From the NCBI RefSeq assembly GCF_000471905.2, contig NW_006499897.1, positions 1,468,977 through 1,532,976 on the forward strand: DNA of 64,000 bases, read 5' to 3'. This DNA is from Amborella trichopoda. Taxonomy: Eukaryota; Streptophyta; Magnoliopsida; Amborellales; Amborellaceae. Below, piece by piece: positions 22,426 to 35,000 of the stretch. The notes under the pieces were generated by a model that had not been told where the DNA came from, did not search any database, and was given only the letters and a program-made list of their open reading frames with translations. Both the position numbers and the translations under genes were made by a program. How positions within the stretch are numbered: position 1 is the stretch's first letter; each line of letters starts with the position of its first letter.

Positions 22426-23817
22426 ATGGGAACTCTGAGTAACACCCTATCGGATGATATCATGGAGATCATACTACTGTCATTACCTGTAAAAGTTTTA
22501 GTAAATCTCAAAACTGTGTCCCGATCTTGGAATCAATTCCTATCTTCCCCCTCCTTTGCAAAAGCTCACTTTCTGACTCCCCATCCAAGCCATCCTTTAG
22601 TTCTCTTTCTGAGGCGTGAGAATGACCACATTTTGTTCCTCCACGACTACCCGAATGACAGGAAGTCTCATCGTTCAAATCTTCGGGTTTCGATGAGGAT
22701 GGGAGGCATTGTGTGCAGGAGAATGGCTGAAAGTCATGGGATCCTTTGCTGCCTGAGCAGGGAACTTCATGGTGATGGTCAGAGGGAACTTCATGGCGAT
22801 GGTCAGAGGGATGTCTTCTTTGTTGTGAACCCGGTCACCAGCCAATGCACCTTTGTTCCAAGTTTCCTCGACCTGGAGGTGCTCGATTTTGGGTTCTACT
22901 TCGACCCACAAAATTGCAATTACAAGATCTTGGCTGGCGTTAAATTTGGGAACTCAGGTAAGAAAGTAAGCTCCCATAGAAGATGGGACTCGGCGAACAG
23001 GGTAAGATACCTGATATTCAACTCGTCAGCCCAACAATGGAGAATTCCGAAGGGAACATGTCCCACTGAGATCTCACCCCCAAGAAATACTTGCATTTTC
23101 CTCGACAGATTCTTGGGGGATCGAATATCATCTATTGATAGTATAATCGGCATCACTATAGGCCAGACTACTTACCACCTGTTTTTGAAATATTTGATGG
23201 CTTTTGACATGGAAATGGAGGAAGTAAAGATCATCCCGATTCCTCCTCGGATTCTTCGTAACGTAATTTCCTCCTCAATCTTGGTGAGGGAGGGGAATCT
23301 CACTCTGGTGCAATTAACCAAGTTCTTGAAGGTGACGTTGTGGACACTAATGGAGGATAAGAATTGGGAGGAATTAGTAACCATAGACATCAGTGAATTA
23401 GTATCCGAAGGTAGCGAGGATGCCCCGTCACTTCCCTTGTTATTTCCATTCCCTTTGCTTGGGGAGGTACTGTTCATGAGTTACTGTCCCACTGAAGAAC
23501 TTAATTTGAAGAAGCATGGTCCTAGCTTTTTGAGATACAATATGGCGAATGGCCTCTTACATGTAGTGGATGAACTTTCTGAGCTCCGCAAGCTTAACCC
23601 GAACTTCCGCCGGAACTGGCAGAACGCTACGCCGATAGCCGCATTTTGGGAGGAACATCTTGATTGCTACGATCGAAACTTTCTACTGTACAAACCTACT
23701 CTATTTTCTTGGAAGCATGCCGAGACAGTCGAGACCAATTCAAGGTGTGATATCAAGCTCCTAAATCTTATTAAAGAAGATTACATGTTATTCAGCTCTA
23801 ATCGAAAGAAAATTTAA
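22426..23817 (+). CDS. F-box protein (single exon)
   Basis: Probable substrate adaptor of an SCF ubiquitin ligase. Of 463 residues, about 6-45 form an F-box (LSDDIMEIILLSLPVKVLV, then a VSRSWNQFLSSPSF segment) that would bind SKP1. The rest resembles the variable F-box-associated region of plant F-box proteins, with a FFVVNPVTSQC motif and the GFYFDPQNCNYKILAG segment typical of beta-propeller-like FBA domains. The substrate cannot be inferred. Intronless structure is common in this family. A 24-base tandem duplication (22759-22782 and 22783-22806) gives the repeat ELHGDGQR twice in a row. The start is the first ATG after the TATA box and directly precedes the F-box. The reading frame is intact. 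Confidence 0.88.
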   Translation: MGTLSNTLSDDIMEIILLSLPVKVLVNLKTVSRSWNQFLSSPSFAKAHFLTPHPSHPLVLFLRRENDHILFLHDYPNDRKSHRSNLRVSMRMGGIVCRRMAESHGILCCLSRELHGDGQRELHGDGQRDVFFVVNPVTSQCTFVPSFLDLEVLDFGFYFDPQNCNYKILAGVKFGNSGKKVSSHRRWDSANRVRYLIFNSSAQQWRIPKGTCPTEISPPRNTCIFLDRFLGDRISSIDSIIGITIGQTTYHLFLKYLMAFDMEMEEVKIIPIPPRILRNVISSSILVREGNLTLVQLTKFLKVTLWTLMEDKNWEELVTIDISELVSEGSEDAPSLPLLFPFPLLGEVLFMSYCPTEELNLKKHGPSFLRYNMANGLLHVVDELSELRKLNPNFRRNWQNATPIAAFWEEHLDCYDRNFLLYKPTLFSWKHAETVETNSRCDIKLLNLIKEDYMLFSSNRKKI

Positions 23818-23912
23818 ATATTTTGATTGAGAAGATAAGATCCTTTGGGTGTTCTTCTCCTCCGGCCAAAGGAAAATTAGAATATTTTGGTTCAGAAGAT
23901 GACATATTTGTG

Positions 23913-24000
23913 TTAAATTGCAGACTGGGGAAGGTAGGATAGAATGTTTGTTTGCGTTAGATTGCAGACTAGAGAAGGTAGGATAGAATGTTTGTTTGTA
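23913..24000 (+). repeat. 44-bp tandem duplication in the F-box 3' region
   Basis: Two units of 44 bases, starting TTAAATTGCAGACT and TTAGATTGCAGACT and ending GAATGTTTGTTTG, lie about 100 bases after the stop codon and are probably in the 3' UTR. Confidence 0.85.
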
Positions 24001-24293
24001 TGATCAATTTTTTGGGACCACTTTGTGTCACATTAGAAATTACTTGTTATCCTGCAAAATTTGTTTATCAATTCTTGCTTCATGGGCCTATGGACAAGGT
24101 TTTTTATGAGCCCTTTTTATAGGAAATATATCAATAATTTATTTGAAATTTAAAACATTAAAAAATATTAACTATGAAAATTTGAAACAAATAATAACTA
24201 AATATTTCCATGAAAAGATCCCACATTCTTGGACAACTTGACCTTTCAAATTCCACGTTTACATAAAATGTTTTTTTAACCTAATCCTTTTAC

Positions 24294-24400
24294 TAGGGCT
24301 CGGAATTTACCCGGACCGGACTACCATACCCAGTCTGAGTCCGGACCGGGTAAAACTCCATGTAAATTCCAGGACCCTTCCCGGCCTATTCCCACCCCTA
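24294..24400. mobile_element. 107-bp hAT-type MITE with perfect target duplication
   Basis: Flanked by an exact 8-bp repeat, CCTTTTAC, at 24286-24293 and 24401-24408. The ends TAGGGCTCGGAATT and (reverse complement) TAGGGGTGGGAAT are inverted repeats. The whole interior is made of CCGGACC-type words. At 107 bases it is among the smallest elements of this group. Confidence 0.85.
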
Positions 24401-24408
24401 CCTTTTAC

Positions 24409-25397
24409 TTCATGACAAAATTTCCACACAATTAGTAATTATTCTACATCAAATTGGGATATGATTAGGAAAATTAAGTTATTAATGCGATACTATCTGC
24501 AAGCACAATAATTTCAATATTATATGGATAATATCCCATATAATATCGACTTCCAAAGTTTCCAGGATAAAAGATCTGATAATTTCTCCCTAAATTATCA
24601 GCATAACCGATTAGTTCATTTTATCGACGATAATTGTCACTAAGGTTACTTGCATCAAGATGGCTCTAAAAGCTAATTAAGGCAAACGTGGAGCAATTTA
24701 TAAGGGATAAGTGCATTAAAACGGTTGCATTGGATAATAACTTTTTTCAATTTGACTTTTGATCGGGCCGAGAATCCGGATCCACTGGGATCCGACTTTG
24801 GATCGTAAGTATACATCAGATTTGGATCCGAACGGATCTAAAATATTCAGATCCAGGTCTGAAAATATACATGAGATTTGGATCCCGATCTAGGCCCTAT
24901 AGAATCTAAAAAGTTCTTTTATATATTGTTATATATATATAATACTATATAATAATATGTAATATATATAATATTTTAAAAATAGATGTATTAAGAAGCC
25001 CGCGTTTCTATGCGGTCTTGGGTCCATTTGGGAATACAGTTCCGAGTACTTTACAAGAAGATAATAATTAATTTTGGGTTTCTAAGCACTTCGTTTCGAG
25101 CATACAAACATCGGATGGTCATAAACCATTCTCAGAACGGACCTTAGACATGTAGAGTCCCTGAAATTTGTTATCTTTTTCTTTTTGAGGTTATAAGCAA
25201 GGTTGAGGAGGTTATGTCCCCAAAATTTGAAAGTTCTAAAAATATTAGTACATAGGATTTACGCTGGGGAATGAATGGCCTAAAAGCTTTTGCCGGAACA
25301 TAAAATCAATCGACTATTATCAGTTTTTTTTTCTTTTTCTTTTTTTTTTTATTTGTTTCTTTTTTTCTTAATGTTGACTACTATCGGTTATTTAATA
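24409..25397. other. Intergenic, no gene recognised
   Basis: AT-rich. At about 24765-24900 GGATCC/GATCCG words cluster, again like hAT subterminal regions, but no termini were placed. A TA-rich tract follows at 24925-24975. Confidence 0.4.
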
Positions 25398-25564
25398 TAG
25401 GGTTGGCGATTGGACCCAGTAAAAATAAAGAAAAAGCGGGCCAGACCGAACCGGCTGGCCTCGGCCCAAGCCCTACACTTAGGCCATAGTCAGCCATATT
25501 TTGTAGCTCAGGCCCTAGTTTTTTAAAGCCAGCCAGCCACCCAGCCGGCCCCTTGACACCACTA
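25398..25564. mobile_element. Probable short hAT-type MITE
   Basis: The ends TAGGGTTGGCGATTGG and (reverse complement) TAGTGGTGTCAAGGGG are inverted repeats. Flanks ATTTAATA and ATTTAAGG agree at 6 of 8 positions, like a decayed 8-bp duplication. The interior is GGCC-rich. Confidence 0.65.
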
Positions 25565-25572
25565 ATTTAAGG

Positions 25573-26074
25573 TGATATGTCAAAACAATCAAGAACAAAG
25601 ATTATGGCCATTTCCAAGAGGATTCCAAAGTATAATTGTAGATGGAGGAAAAAAGGAGAGAAGGAAACAAACCTGAAAACTTCATAAGCCAGCAATCCAT
25701 TAAATTTCCCCTGTTTTGCTTAACCTCAGTTTATTTTCGATTCCTTTTTTTCACTGTGAAATGAAACGTTCTAGCAAAATGCAATAGGACTTTTTCTTAT
25801 TAATGTCAGGTGTACCAGGATAATGCATTAAAAACAAGAACTCCATAACATAATCATACACACAAATAATATTTATTTACACTGTTTGGCAAAAAATAAA
25901 CAAACGAAAGGATCTTTAGACCTGACCCATCTCTTTATGTAAACCAAGGTGCTTTCAACATGGTTAGAGAGAGAGCAAGAGAGGGGAGGAAAGATGTGCA
26001 GTCCCGACCCCGTTTACAGGGTTGAGAGAGAGAGAGACAAGGGGGAGGGGGAGAGAGTAGGGCGCAGTTGCAGG
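25573..26074 (-). other. 3' flank of the Rab gene
   Basis: It includes the presumed 3' UTR of the minus-strand Rab5-type gene. A CT-rich (in the transcript) tract lies at about 25965-26060, directly after the stop codon. No other gene is seen. Confidence 0.45.
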
Positions 26075-29000
26075 CTAAGTGCAGCATCTAGAAGTAGTCG
26101 CTTCGGTGGGTCTATCTGTAAGCATCATTCCTGATGGATTTTGCATAGGTTGCATACGAGGCAGCCTCTTTGCTGTAACACAAGTAGAACTTCAGGGACC
26201 AACATGAATGTGAAGGGAAGTCATAAAGAAAATCATGAATATAAGGGGAAGCTATGTTTGGGTGGACTACTAATCATAAGTAGAAGTATTTTTTAACAAA
26301 ATGGTAGTTAACATTTTAGCGAGACCTTTGGTTCACTCCCTGCCTTCATATCATTTAACCCCATTTATTCTGAAATTACCCCAAAACACAGCAATCTGCC
26401 TACATATTTATAAAACAAAAATGTAATATAAAGTTTACAATGAACTTTCTGAAGGGAAGTAATCGGGTGGAAGAGTCACCCACCTGTTTTCTATAACGAA
26501 AGACCTACAATCATGGGAACCTATCCAGGTTTTGAGTGTGGAGCTACTTTTGATATTTCTACTGATATCCCACCTCGAAGTTGTATAGGGATTCCGATGC
26601 CTAGCCTTCTATATAAAAGCAGGTATGCAATTTCTTAAAGGGAATATTCGAAACTTCACAAAAAACAATCAGCAGCTTTGTAATATGTAAAGGATTGTAT
26701 ACAAATGAGACCATTAACCTTAATACACAAGGGTCACAAACACCCCAAACCATTGTATATACAGCTGGGATGTGTCATTTCTCCACACGAAATATCAGGA
26801 ACATTCTCTAGCCTTCTATATAAAATCAGTTATGCAATTTCTTAAAGGGAATATTCGAAACTTCACAAAAAACAATCAGCAGCTTTGTAATATGTAAAGG
26901 ATTGTATACAAATGAGACCATTAACCTTAATACACAAGGGTCACAAACACCCCAAACCATTGTATATACAGCTGGGATGTGTCATTTCTCCACACGAAAT
27001 ATCAGGAACATTCTCTTGGACACAGAAAGCAGTTAATGGCATGCTCCTAGTCACCCAATTTCACTTCTAATGGCTAGGATGATTATGACCTTTTCGTACC
27101 AAAGGTAAGCTTACTTTCCCAATATGTAAAACTGACAGGTTTCAAGTAACAACTAAAGTTTAATTATGAGCCTTAAAAGAATATTTACCAATTTCATAGA
27201 AAATGTCATTCACATTTATGGCAGTCTTTGCGGAGGTTTCCATGAAGAAGAGGCCATTGTCTTGGGCATATGCTTGAGCTTCCTGCAAAACCACATGGAA
27301 CAGAACGGAGGTTACCTTTTAGAATAATCTTACCAAAGGATGAAAATACCATGCATTATGTGTAGCCACTATAAGAGTTGTCTTCTTTCTCAGCAAAATA
27401 TTTTTTTTCTTTTATAGTTTTTTCCAGTCCATGAGCAACGAATTCAGTAACTTAATAGTGAATCTACAATATGGTACACAGTTAACTCCTTGAAGACAAC
27501 AGGAAATAAAAACCTAGAGAGAGCCTGAGAGGAAACCATACTACTCATTTGGTACTTTAAATTCCATTTAGTTTACTCTGATTTCTAGAATTTCCAAAGA
27601 ACTGATCAATAATCACCAGATCCATAAGATCTTGCCCATTACCAAGTCACCATGGAAGATCTTGAATATCTTTATCTCCTTATTTTACAACTCCCATCCC
27701 TGTTCCAAGTGGAAATTGCAAATATCAGTTAAAAGCAATCTCAGACTTAGTTGGCAGTCTTGCCTTGCTACATTGTGATTTATTGGATCGATCAACTAAG
27801 AAATTATCACTATATTTTTGCATTAGGATTTTGTCCATTTCCATCTGCAAAGGAAGTATTGATTTTCCATTTGATTAACTCTACTTGCTTTCCTTGAATA
27901 AATTTCTCCACGGCAAAGGACCATAGTGCAAGATTCTTGGCGATTAATTTTACAAGAACCACATTGTTTCAGTTTTTTTCTGTCACATTACTGAGACTTT
28001 CAGCATCTAAACAAGTTGAAAGTTAACAAGAGACCATTAATTTTAAAAGCCTCAAGTTTGCATCAAAGAGCAGGACAGCAGCTTTGTAGCAAATTGACTC
28101 AATTATTCTCTTATATTTCAACTAATTTGTTTAGCTTTGCAAACTCCTTATGAAATGGCAATGAGGGGCTATCTTCATAAAATATTTTCCCATAGCCATT
28201 TTCTAAATTGGAGGCATGATTGATGTATGCAAAAAAATCAACAAATTCAACACTGTAGTGACAGCATCCGAGAGAGATGGCTTGGTTCTTCACTAAACAA
28301 GCTTCATGACCTTTTCTGCACATTTCAGAACAGAGTTTTTAACTTTTTTTCTGCTATTTTTCAAATACAGCCCTGGACTTATCCCATAACCTGACCTTCA
28401 ATTGAACTCCAAAACAGGCTTAACCAGGAAAATATGTTATCCATCCATAAAAGTCCGAGCTCCGTGGCCCCAGCCCAAGCCACAGTTCAAATATAACTGA
28501 GCACATGCACAGCAAACTAGAGAAAAAACAAGTCTCACACCTGTATCTTCTTCCTCGTATGAACCTTATCCAGCACTGAGTCTCAAGGGTCATAAGGATG
28601 ATCTTCCATATATGGATCCAACCCAAATACTTTGCTCAATAAAAAAAGAACCCTGAGATTCCAGCCAAAACCAAGCTTAAACACTGTAAACTTTACCAAT
28701 TATATCTTCCATGGTAAATTTTTTATAATGTTTCAGGAGACTTGAAACAGTCAAAATCTAAAATTGATATCATGAGTCAACAAATGTCTTGTCAATGGAG
28801 TTTGAAAGATTTCAAGTGATCCAAGGTTTGGCTGTCACTTAGCTCCGGAACCATCTAAACATAGAAAACAATTGGGGAGAAGTCTCTCCAGAGAAAATAT
28901 TGAGTGGTGCGCAAATGTAGCTTTCATTGGAAAAGATAATGAAGAAAAAAAGACACAAATGACAGATATGAAGGACGTAGACACTGATGGTTTACTTTTG

Positions 29001-32000
29001 GTATAGAATAAGAGGGAAAGTTATCCCAAGCAAAAGCATCCATTGCTGCTTAATATCAAATAGTATGTTCATCGGAATCACAAGAATTTCATGACCATGC
29101 AAACTACATAGCTTTATTCGACTAAGGGATCTTGGAGTGAGAACAAGAATTGATGGTTAGAAAAGACAGCTTTGTTAGATTCAAATATCAGATCATGATA
29201 TCTTTGAAAATTTAAACTATAGAATCTTAAGAGATATCAATAAATAGTTCCAAAGCATATCCGTTAGGAGGAACCAGTACTATGGCAAATGCCTTGACTA
29301 AGGTACTTGACCCCTGGCCAAGGTGAGTAACTCCGAGTTAGTCATGTACACCATCATAAAACGTAGAAAAGTTGAAAAAGAAAAGTAAAAAATTTCTAAA
29401 AGATAGTCAAAAATAAAAAAAGCTTAAAGTTTCAATATAAATCATTAGAAGACTTAAAAAGTTGAAAAAGTCTATAGAAGATGGACATTGTTTTAAAATG
29501 CAGCCACATCCGCGGTGATGCGGCCATATAATGCGCTATGTGCCTCAAAGCACATCGCATATGGGCACATATGCACTTTGGTGGGATGCACCCGCATATG
29601 CCGCGCATCCCACCACATAGCGCATAGCACATATGCCCTGCATAGCTAGTGGGCGAAAATAGTGCCCATGATAATGGGTATTTTTATCATTTTTCACCCC
29701 CAAAGGGAGGAAAAGGGTTTGGGGTATTGAACCCCCCAAAACACAAAAAACCCAAAACACAAAAAACAGCCACAAATGTGATTGTTTTTTGGTCAAACGA
29801 AGAGGAAAAAAATACGGCAGAAATTTTGTTTGAAAACAATTGTCAATTTGCTCTCGATGTTGGTTGGGCTGTTGAGTGGGATAAGCTTGGGCGTTGTTTC
29901 GAAGAAGGTTGAGCATAGTTTGTTAACTTATCGAGGATTTCAATGGCTGAGAAGACAACGATAATTTTTTCGATCAATTGCTAATTCTTTATTTCATAAA
30001 TCATAACACTTATTTTTTGGGCAATTTATTCTTCACAATCTTCAAGTACTAAGGATCCGGATTGGAAATATGTAAAACTAAAAAATCCAAAAGATTAATA
30101 TTATGTTATTTGTACTCGTTGTGCAAATTCTCATCGGGGTGGAGGCATTTTCCAACAAAAAGAACACTTTGCAGGTATTACTAGGGATGTCAGAGCATAC
30201 CCACATGCTACCGAATAAATTAAAAGGAGATTAAAGAATACATGGATAGCTTCATGAAAACAAAAAGATCATGGATATGATAATATGATGTCTTCTAACT
30301 TCTAATGACTTCTATAAAGTTAGTTTCAAGTTTCTAGTTTCTAGTTTCTAGTTTCTATTTTCTACTTCTAATGTCTTCCATCAGCGGATTCAAAGTCTTC
30401 TATAAAGTTAGTTTCAAGTTTCTAGATTCTAGTTTCTATTTTCTACTTCTAATGTCTTCTATCAGCGGATTCAAAGTCTCTTACAGCTGACAATGTTAGA
30501 GCTAATGAATAAATTAAATACCTACTATCACATAAATCACCTCCATATTTTTTTTCCATGCATTAACCTATTTTTTAGATTTTTTGAAAAAAATTTATAT
30601 ATATTGACCGCATCGGGGTGATGCACCCAAATGTAGACCGCATCAACCCCCCCAACCGCATCGGGACCGCATCGTGCATTTTAAAACACGGGATAGACTA
30701 ATGAAAATTTTGATTTATACTTTGAATATTTCTGAAACCTTGCACAAAAAAAAAGGAAAAGATATGGAAGTTCCCAAATCATCTTAAAAGCTATGAAAAA
30801 CATCTAAAAAAGTATTTCTAGCCAATATATTTGTGATTTCTAATTTTTTTATATTTCTCAGCATTTTTAAAAAAACAATTTAGGAGGTTTTTGGTGCCCT
30901 TCGAGTTGGGCACCAAACACGTCACCAACTTGCCTCGTCACTAGGGCGGGGCCGAGTTACTCAGCCGAGTCCGAGTGGACTCAGCCAAGTCCAAAACACT
31001 GGGAAGAACAAAGCATAAGCATGTTGAGTGTTTGGGATAAAAAGGATCAATTCTTAGTCAATAAAATAAATGGAATGTGAAATCACACAAGCTTTTCAGG
31101 AATGTGAAACATATGAACTGAGAGCAATTAGGTAAGTCAACTACAAAAAGAGCCGTGGCACACTAACCAATGCTGCTAAATTGTTACATGGATATCAGAA
31201 AACTAGCATGCAAACAAAAAGAATAATACTATGTATACCTCTGGTGTCACCTTCCTTTTCTCTACCATATCACATTTATTTCCAGCAAGCGCCAAAACCA
31301 TGTTCGGGTTACCTTTACAGAAACATGATTTCCATCAAATTATGAAGGACGTAAATTAATTAGCTTTACAAAAGCACTAATTCAATCAAATTCAAAAAGA
31401 TTTGAAAACATTATTTTCCCTAATAACGAGTGTTTGAAAACTCTGCGAGTATGACTCAGACTTGCCCGAGTTGCTAGGACTCAGCAGCCTGTGAAGTCCG
31501 GAAGAAAATCAAAGGGAACCATTCGAGTCTCGCCAGTTCCCAGTTTTTATTTTTACTTTTTGTCTACTCTTTAATACTAGGCCACGTCTCACTCACACCC
31601 ACCCAGTCAAGTTGCCTGACTAGGGCTCAGGACACTAGTGAGTCCTGACCCGAAATTTACAAAATTCTTTGAGAACTCATAAGAAAAATAGCTTCAATCA
31701 ACCAAAAATTTACAAAATTCTAGAAAATTATTTGAAAATAAGTTAAAATGCACATCCTAATTTCCGAACAAGTGCAAAAGCAATCCATTATCTTGAAAGA
31801 CCATATTCAGTACACAAGTTGTAGAAAAGTTCAAAGAACATGCCTATTATTGTAAGTTCAGGTAACCATTGCAGCATCTCAACCAAAAACATTTGAAAGA
31901 AGAAAAGTAGTACCATGTTTACAGCAAAATGGAATTTGAAGAAGCACCTACCTTGCCCTTGAAGTTCTTGCACCCATTTCTTTGCTCGAGCAAATGAATC

Positions 32001-35000
32001 CTATCAACAAAAACCAGAGAAGCCTCAATATACAATGAAAATTTTGAACAAAATCTTTTTCTATGGGTAGTTTTGTATTCAGTAGCTCAAAATAGGAATA
32101 AGCAACAGAAGTATCTCAAATAAGGCATTTTTAATCTTAATATGACAACAAGAATCCAAAATATCACACGTCATCATTGTTATTTTTAAACAGCAGATAT
32201 AGCAAATACAGGCAATCTATTCCAAATGCCCAAAATACATTATAAATTACATTATTTTCAGCATATGCACTTGATATACAAAATGGCTGAAACTCACAAT
32301 ATATCAAGAACCACTCCTGACCCATCCAAAATAGAAATTAGGGGCCCATTTCAGGGGCATCTTCATCATAACTAGCATTATCAACTAAGTAAAGGTGTCA
32401 AATTGAATGCAACAGCCAAATTTGATACAATCCTCCCACAAGAAGGGCCTCAATAGGCAGAGCTTGCCTGCCTGCCTGCAAAGTCGGGATCCATGGACAC
32501 TGCTGTTATCTCATCTGGAGTCATTGACATGCACATACAAGTAACTTGGATGAATATCAATGATTACTGCATATGTAATTTTCTGGTGCCTGTTGAAGAC
32601 CACAGTTCTTTAACCAAAATAGCAAGTTGAGCCCTCAGACAAATTAACTTGGAGAGGCAGTACAGATCAAATCTAAAACACTTCCACACAGGTAGCCACA
32701 GAGTGTAGGAGCTAAGTTTCCTTATATTGTTATCTTTTTCTACAAGTTATTCTCGTTCATTATGAATTTAAGATAACCATTCTCAAGCTGAATGTCCCCA
32801 GAACTAGAGTTGTTTGACTGACGAGCCAAAAAACCAGTAAGAAGGGCAAGCTGCACTTTGGAAATCAGCGAGTTTTTAAGATTGGAAGTTGGAAATCTTT
32901 GGCATCAAGGAAAAAGTGGCATCCGAAAAATTTTAAGTTGGACTCCCCTTTTTTCTGGACGAGAAGCATTTCAACTCATTTATACTGAGATCTGCTTTTG
33001 CACATCTCCCACCCGGACCTGCAGCACGATTGGTCCCTCTGACTTCTATCTTCACACTTTTCTCCAGGCTAAATCAGTGCAAAGAGAAACAAGGCACAGT
33101 GATGAAGAGGCAAAACACCAAATACACCATAAACGTATTGTTCCTTGCTTACAATACCCAACCCCGATCCATTTCAAAAGAAACAAAAAAGGCGATTAGA
33201 CTATGCCTTCTGTGTTCACACTTTTCTCCGGGATAAATCAGGGCAAAGAGAAACAAGTGAAGAAAAAGCAAAACATCAATAAACACAGTGTCCTTTGCAT
33301 ACCCAATCCATCTCAAAAAAAAAAAGAAAAAAGAAGAAGACTAGACTCTCTTTCTCATGGAACACTGATTTCTTCAAAGGCGCCCATGAATTAAAGAGAT
33401 GATCTGCCATGAAAGCACCCTTTCTTGCATAGTATGACGCATCTCCATTTCACCAGAGTTATTCCCGCTTCCCCATCTTGAAGGCAGGTTTCTGGGTCAT
33501 GGAGTGGGGTATATTGGAGCTTTTGTGTGGTGTTCTGGTTCAGTTGATTTTTGAGGTTTTGGGCATACCTTTGGGGCTCTTGTGAGTGTTTTGCTGTGAT
33601 TTTAAAGAATGAAGGTTATGAGACAGAGGAGGTTTGCATGGGGTTCAAGAGAGAGAAAGGGGAGGAGTGTTGACAGCTGAGGAAAGTTGGCGATGAGCAC
33701 GGCTGGCATAAGGAGAAGATGAAAAAAATGAACAAGAAATAAAAAAAGAGAGTAACCAAGGCCTCGATCAGTGACCGTAAGGTAAATGACCCTCATACAC
33801 AAGATTCAACAGAGACCAAGAGAAATTGAGAAGTTTGTGATGAAACGCTTGGAACCTCTAAATTTATTCAGTACTTTTTTTCTGAACCTCTAAATTGATA
33901 TTGAGACTTGATATTGATCATGCAAATTGATGATCAGGGTCTGCCGAATTCTTTCCTTGTCTTATTTTCATTTTCAAAGGTCTGCCGAATCTTTCCTTGT
34001 CTTATTTGCATTTTCAAATTTTCACCCACAATAATTAATAATATTTTTTCTCAATTCAGTGATTAGCTTTTTATTTAACTATTTTCATAAAACAGAGTGC
34101 TGTTATGTTTGATCCGATGGTCGCTCTTACTTGTATTGTAGGGACCTGCAATATTGATATTTTTCATAAGGATGCCAAACAAATATTTCATGTAGATAGC
34201 TGCTCTTAACCTTTGATTCAGCCAAACAACTTAGTAACTGTAAACTAGAATTAAACATTTTGTTACTTTGGAGACTGCAATACTTGGAGGATCTTTTAGG
34301 ATGTGATTGCTAGGCTTCCCAATCTTTTGATGCTTCTTGGTGAACAGGCAGTCTCAGCCTCTTAGGCACTTCCATGGAGGCATCTCCACTCCCACTTCAT
34401 GGCCTAATCTCTCTGCCATATCCACTAGTTATCAATCCTGAGCACCAATACCCAAAGTTATAATCTTGAACAAATTTGCTTAATGCTCTTTGATCAGAGA
34501 TCAATCAAAACCACTTTAAGAAGACACTGACATATCGTCTATGCACTAAGTCAGAAGTTATATCATTCCCAAACTCTCTTAAAGCCCTCAACCGCCCAAT
34601 ACTATCATGCTGCTAAGAACACCTATAATCAAAGTCAACAAAGACGGAGAGGGAGGTCCATGTCATAGCCTTAACGAATTCAGGAAGAATTCAAGGGAGT
34701 CATTAAGCAAATCGAGTGACATGGTTGAAACACAATACCATGCTGCAATCAGTCCATGTCAAAGGGGTCCACCTCCATTTCACAGGGAAACATCAATGAT
34801 CTGGAGTTCTATAAACTTTTTAAAAAGACACCCACTATATATGAGGTAGAATCACCAACCATAGTTATTGCAAGACCCACTCATGATGTAGACTGTTTTT
34901 CAAAGGCATTAGTTCTCACCTGAATGTCCGTTTGAAGTGATTCAAAGTTTAAATAGAAGATCTCTTCAAGACCTACGTCACTTATCTTTGTGGATTTCTC

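Noticed and set aside
29545..29916. 123-codon minus-strand and 87-codon plus-strand frames in a Rab intron
   Set aside because: They lie within the hAT relic's subterminal repeats and match no domain that I recognise.
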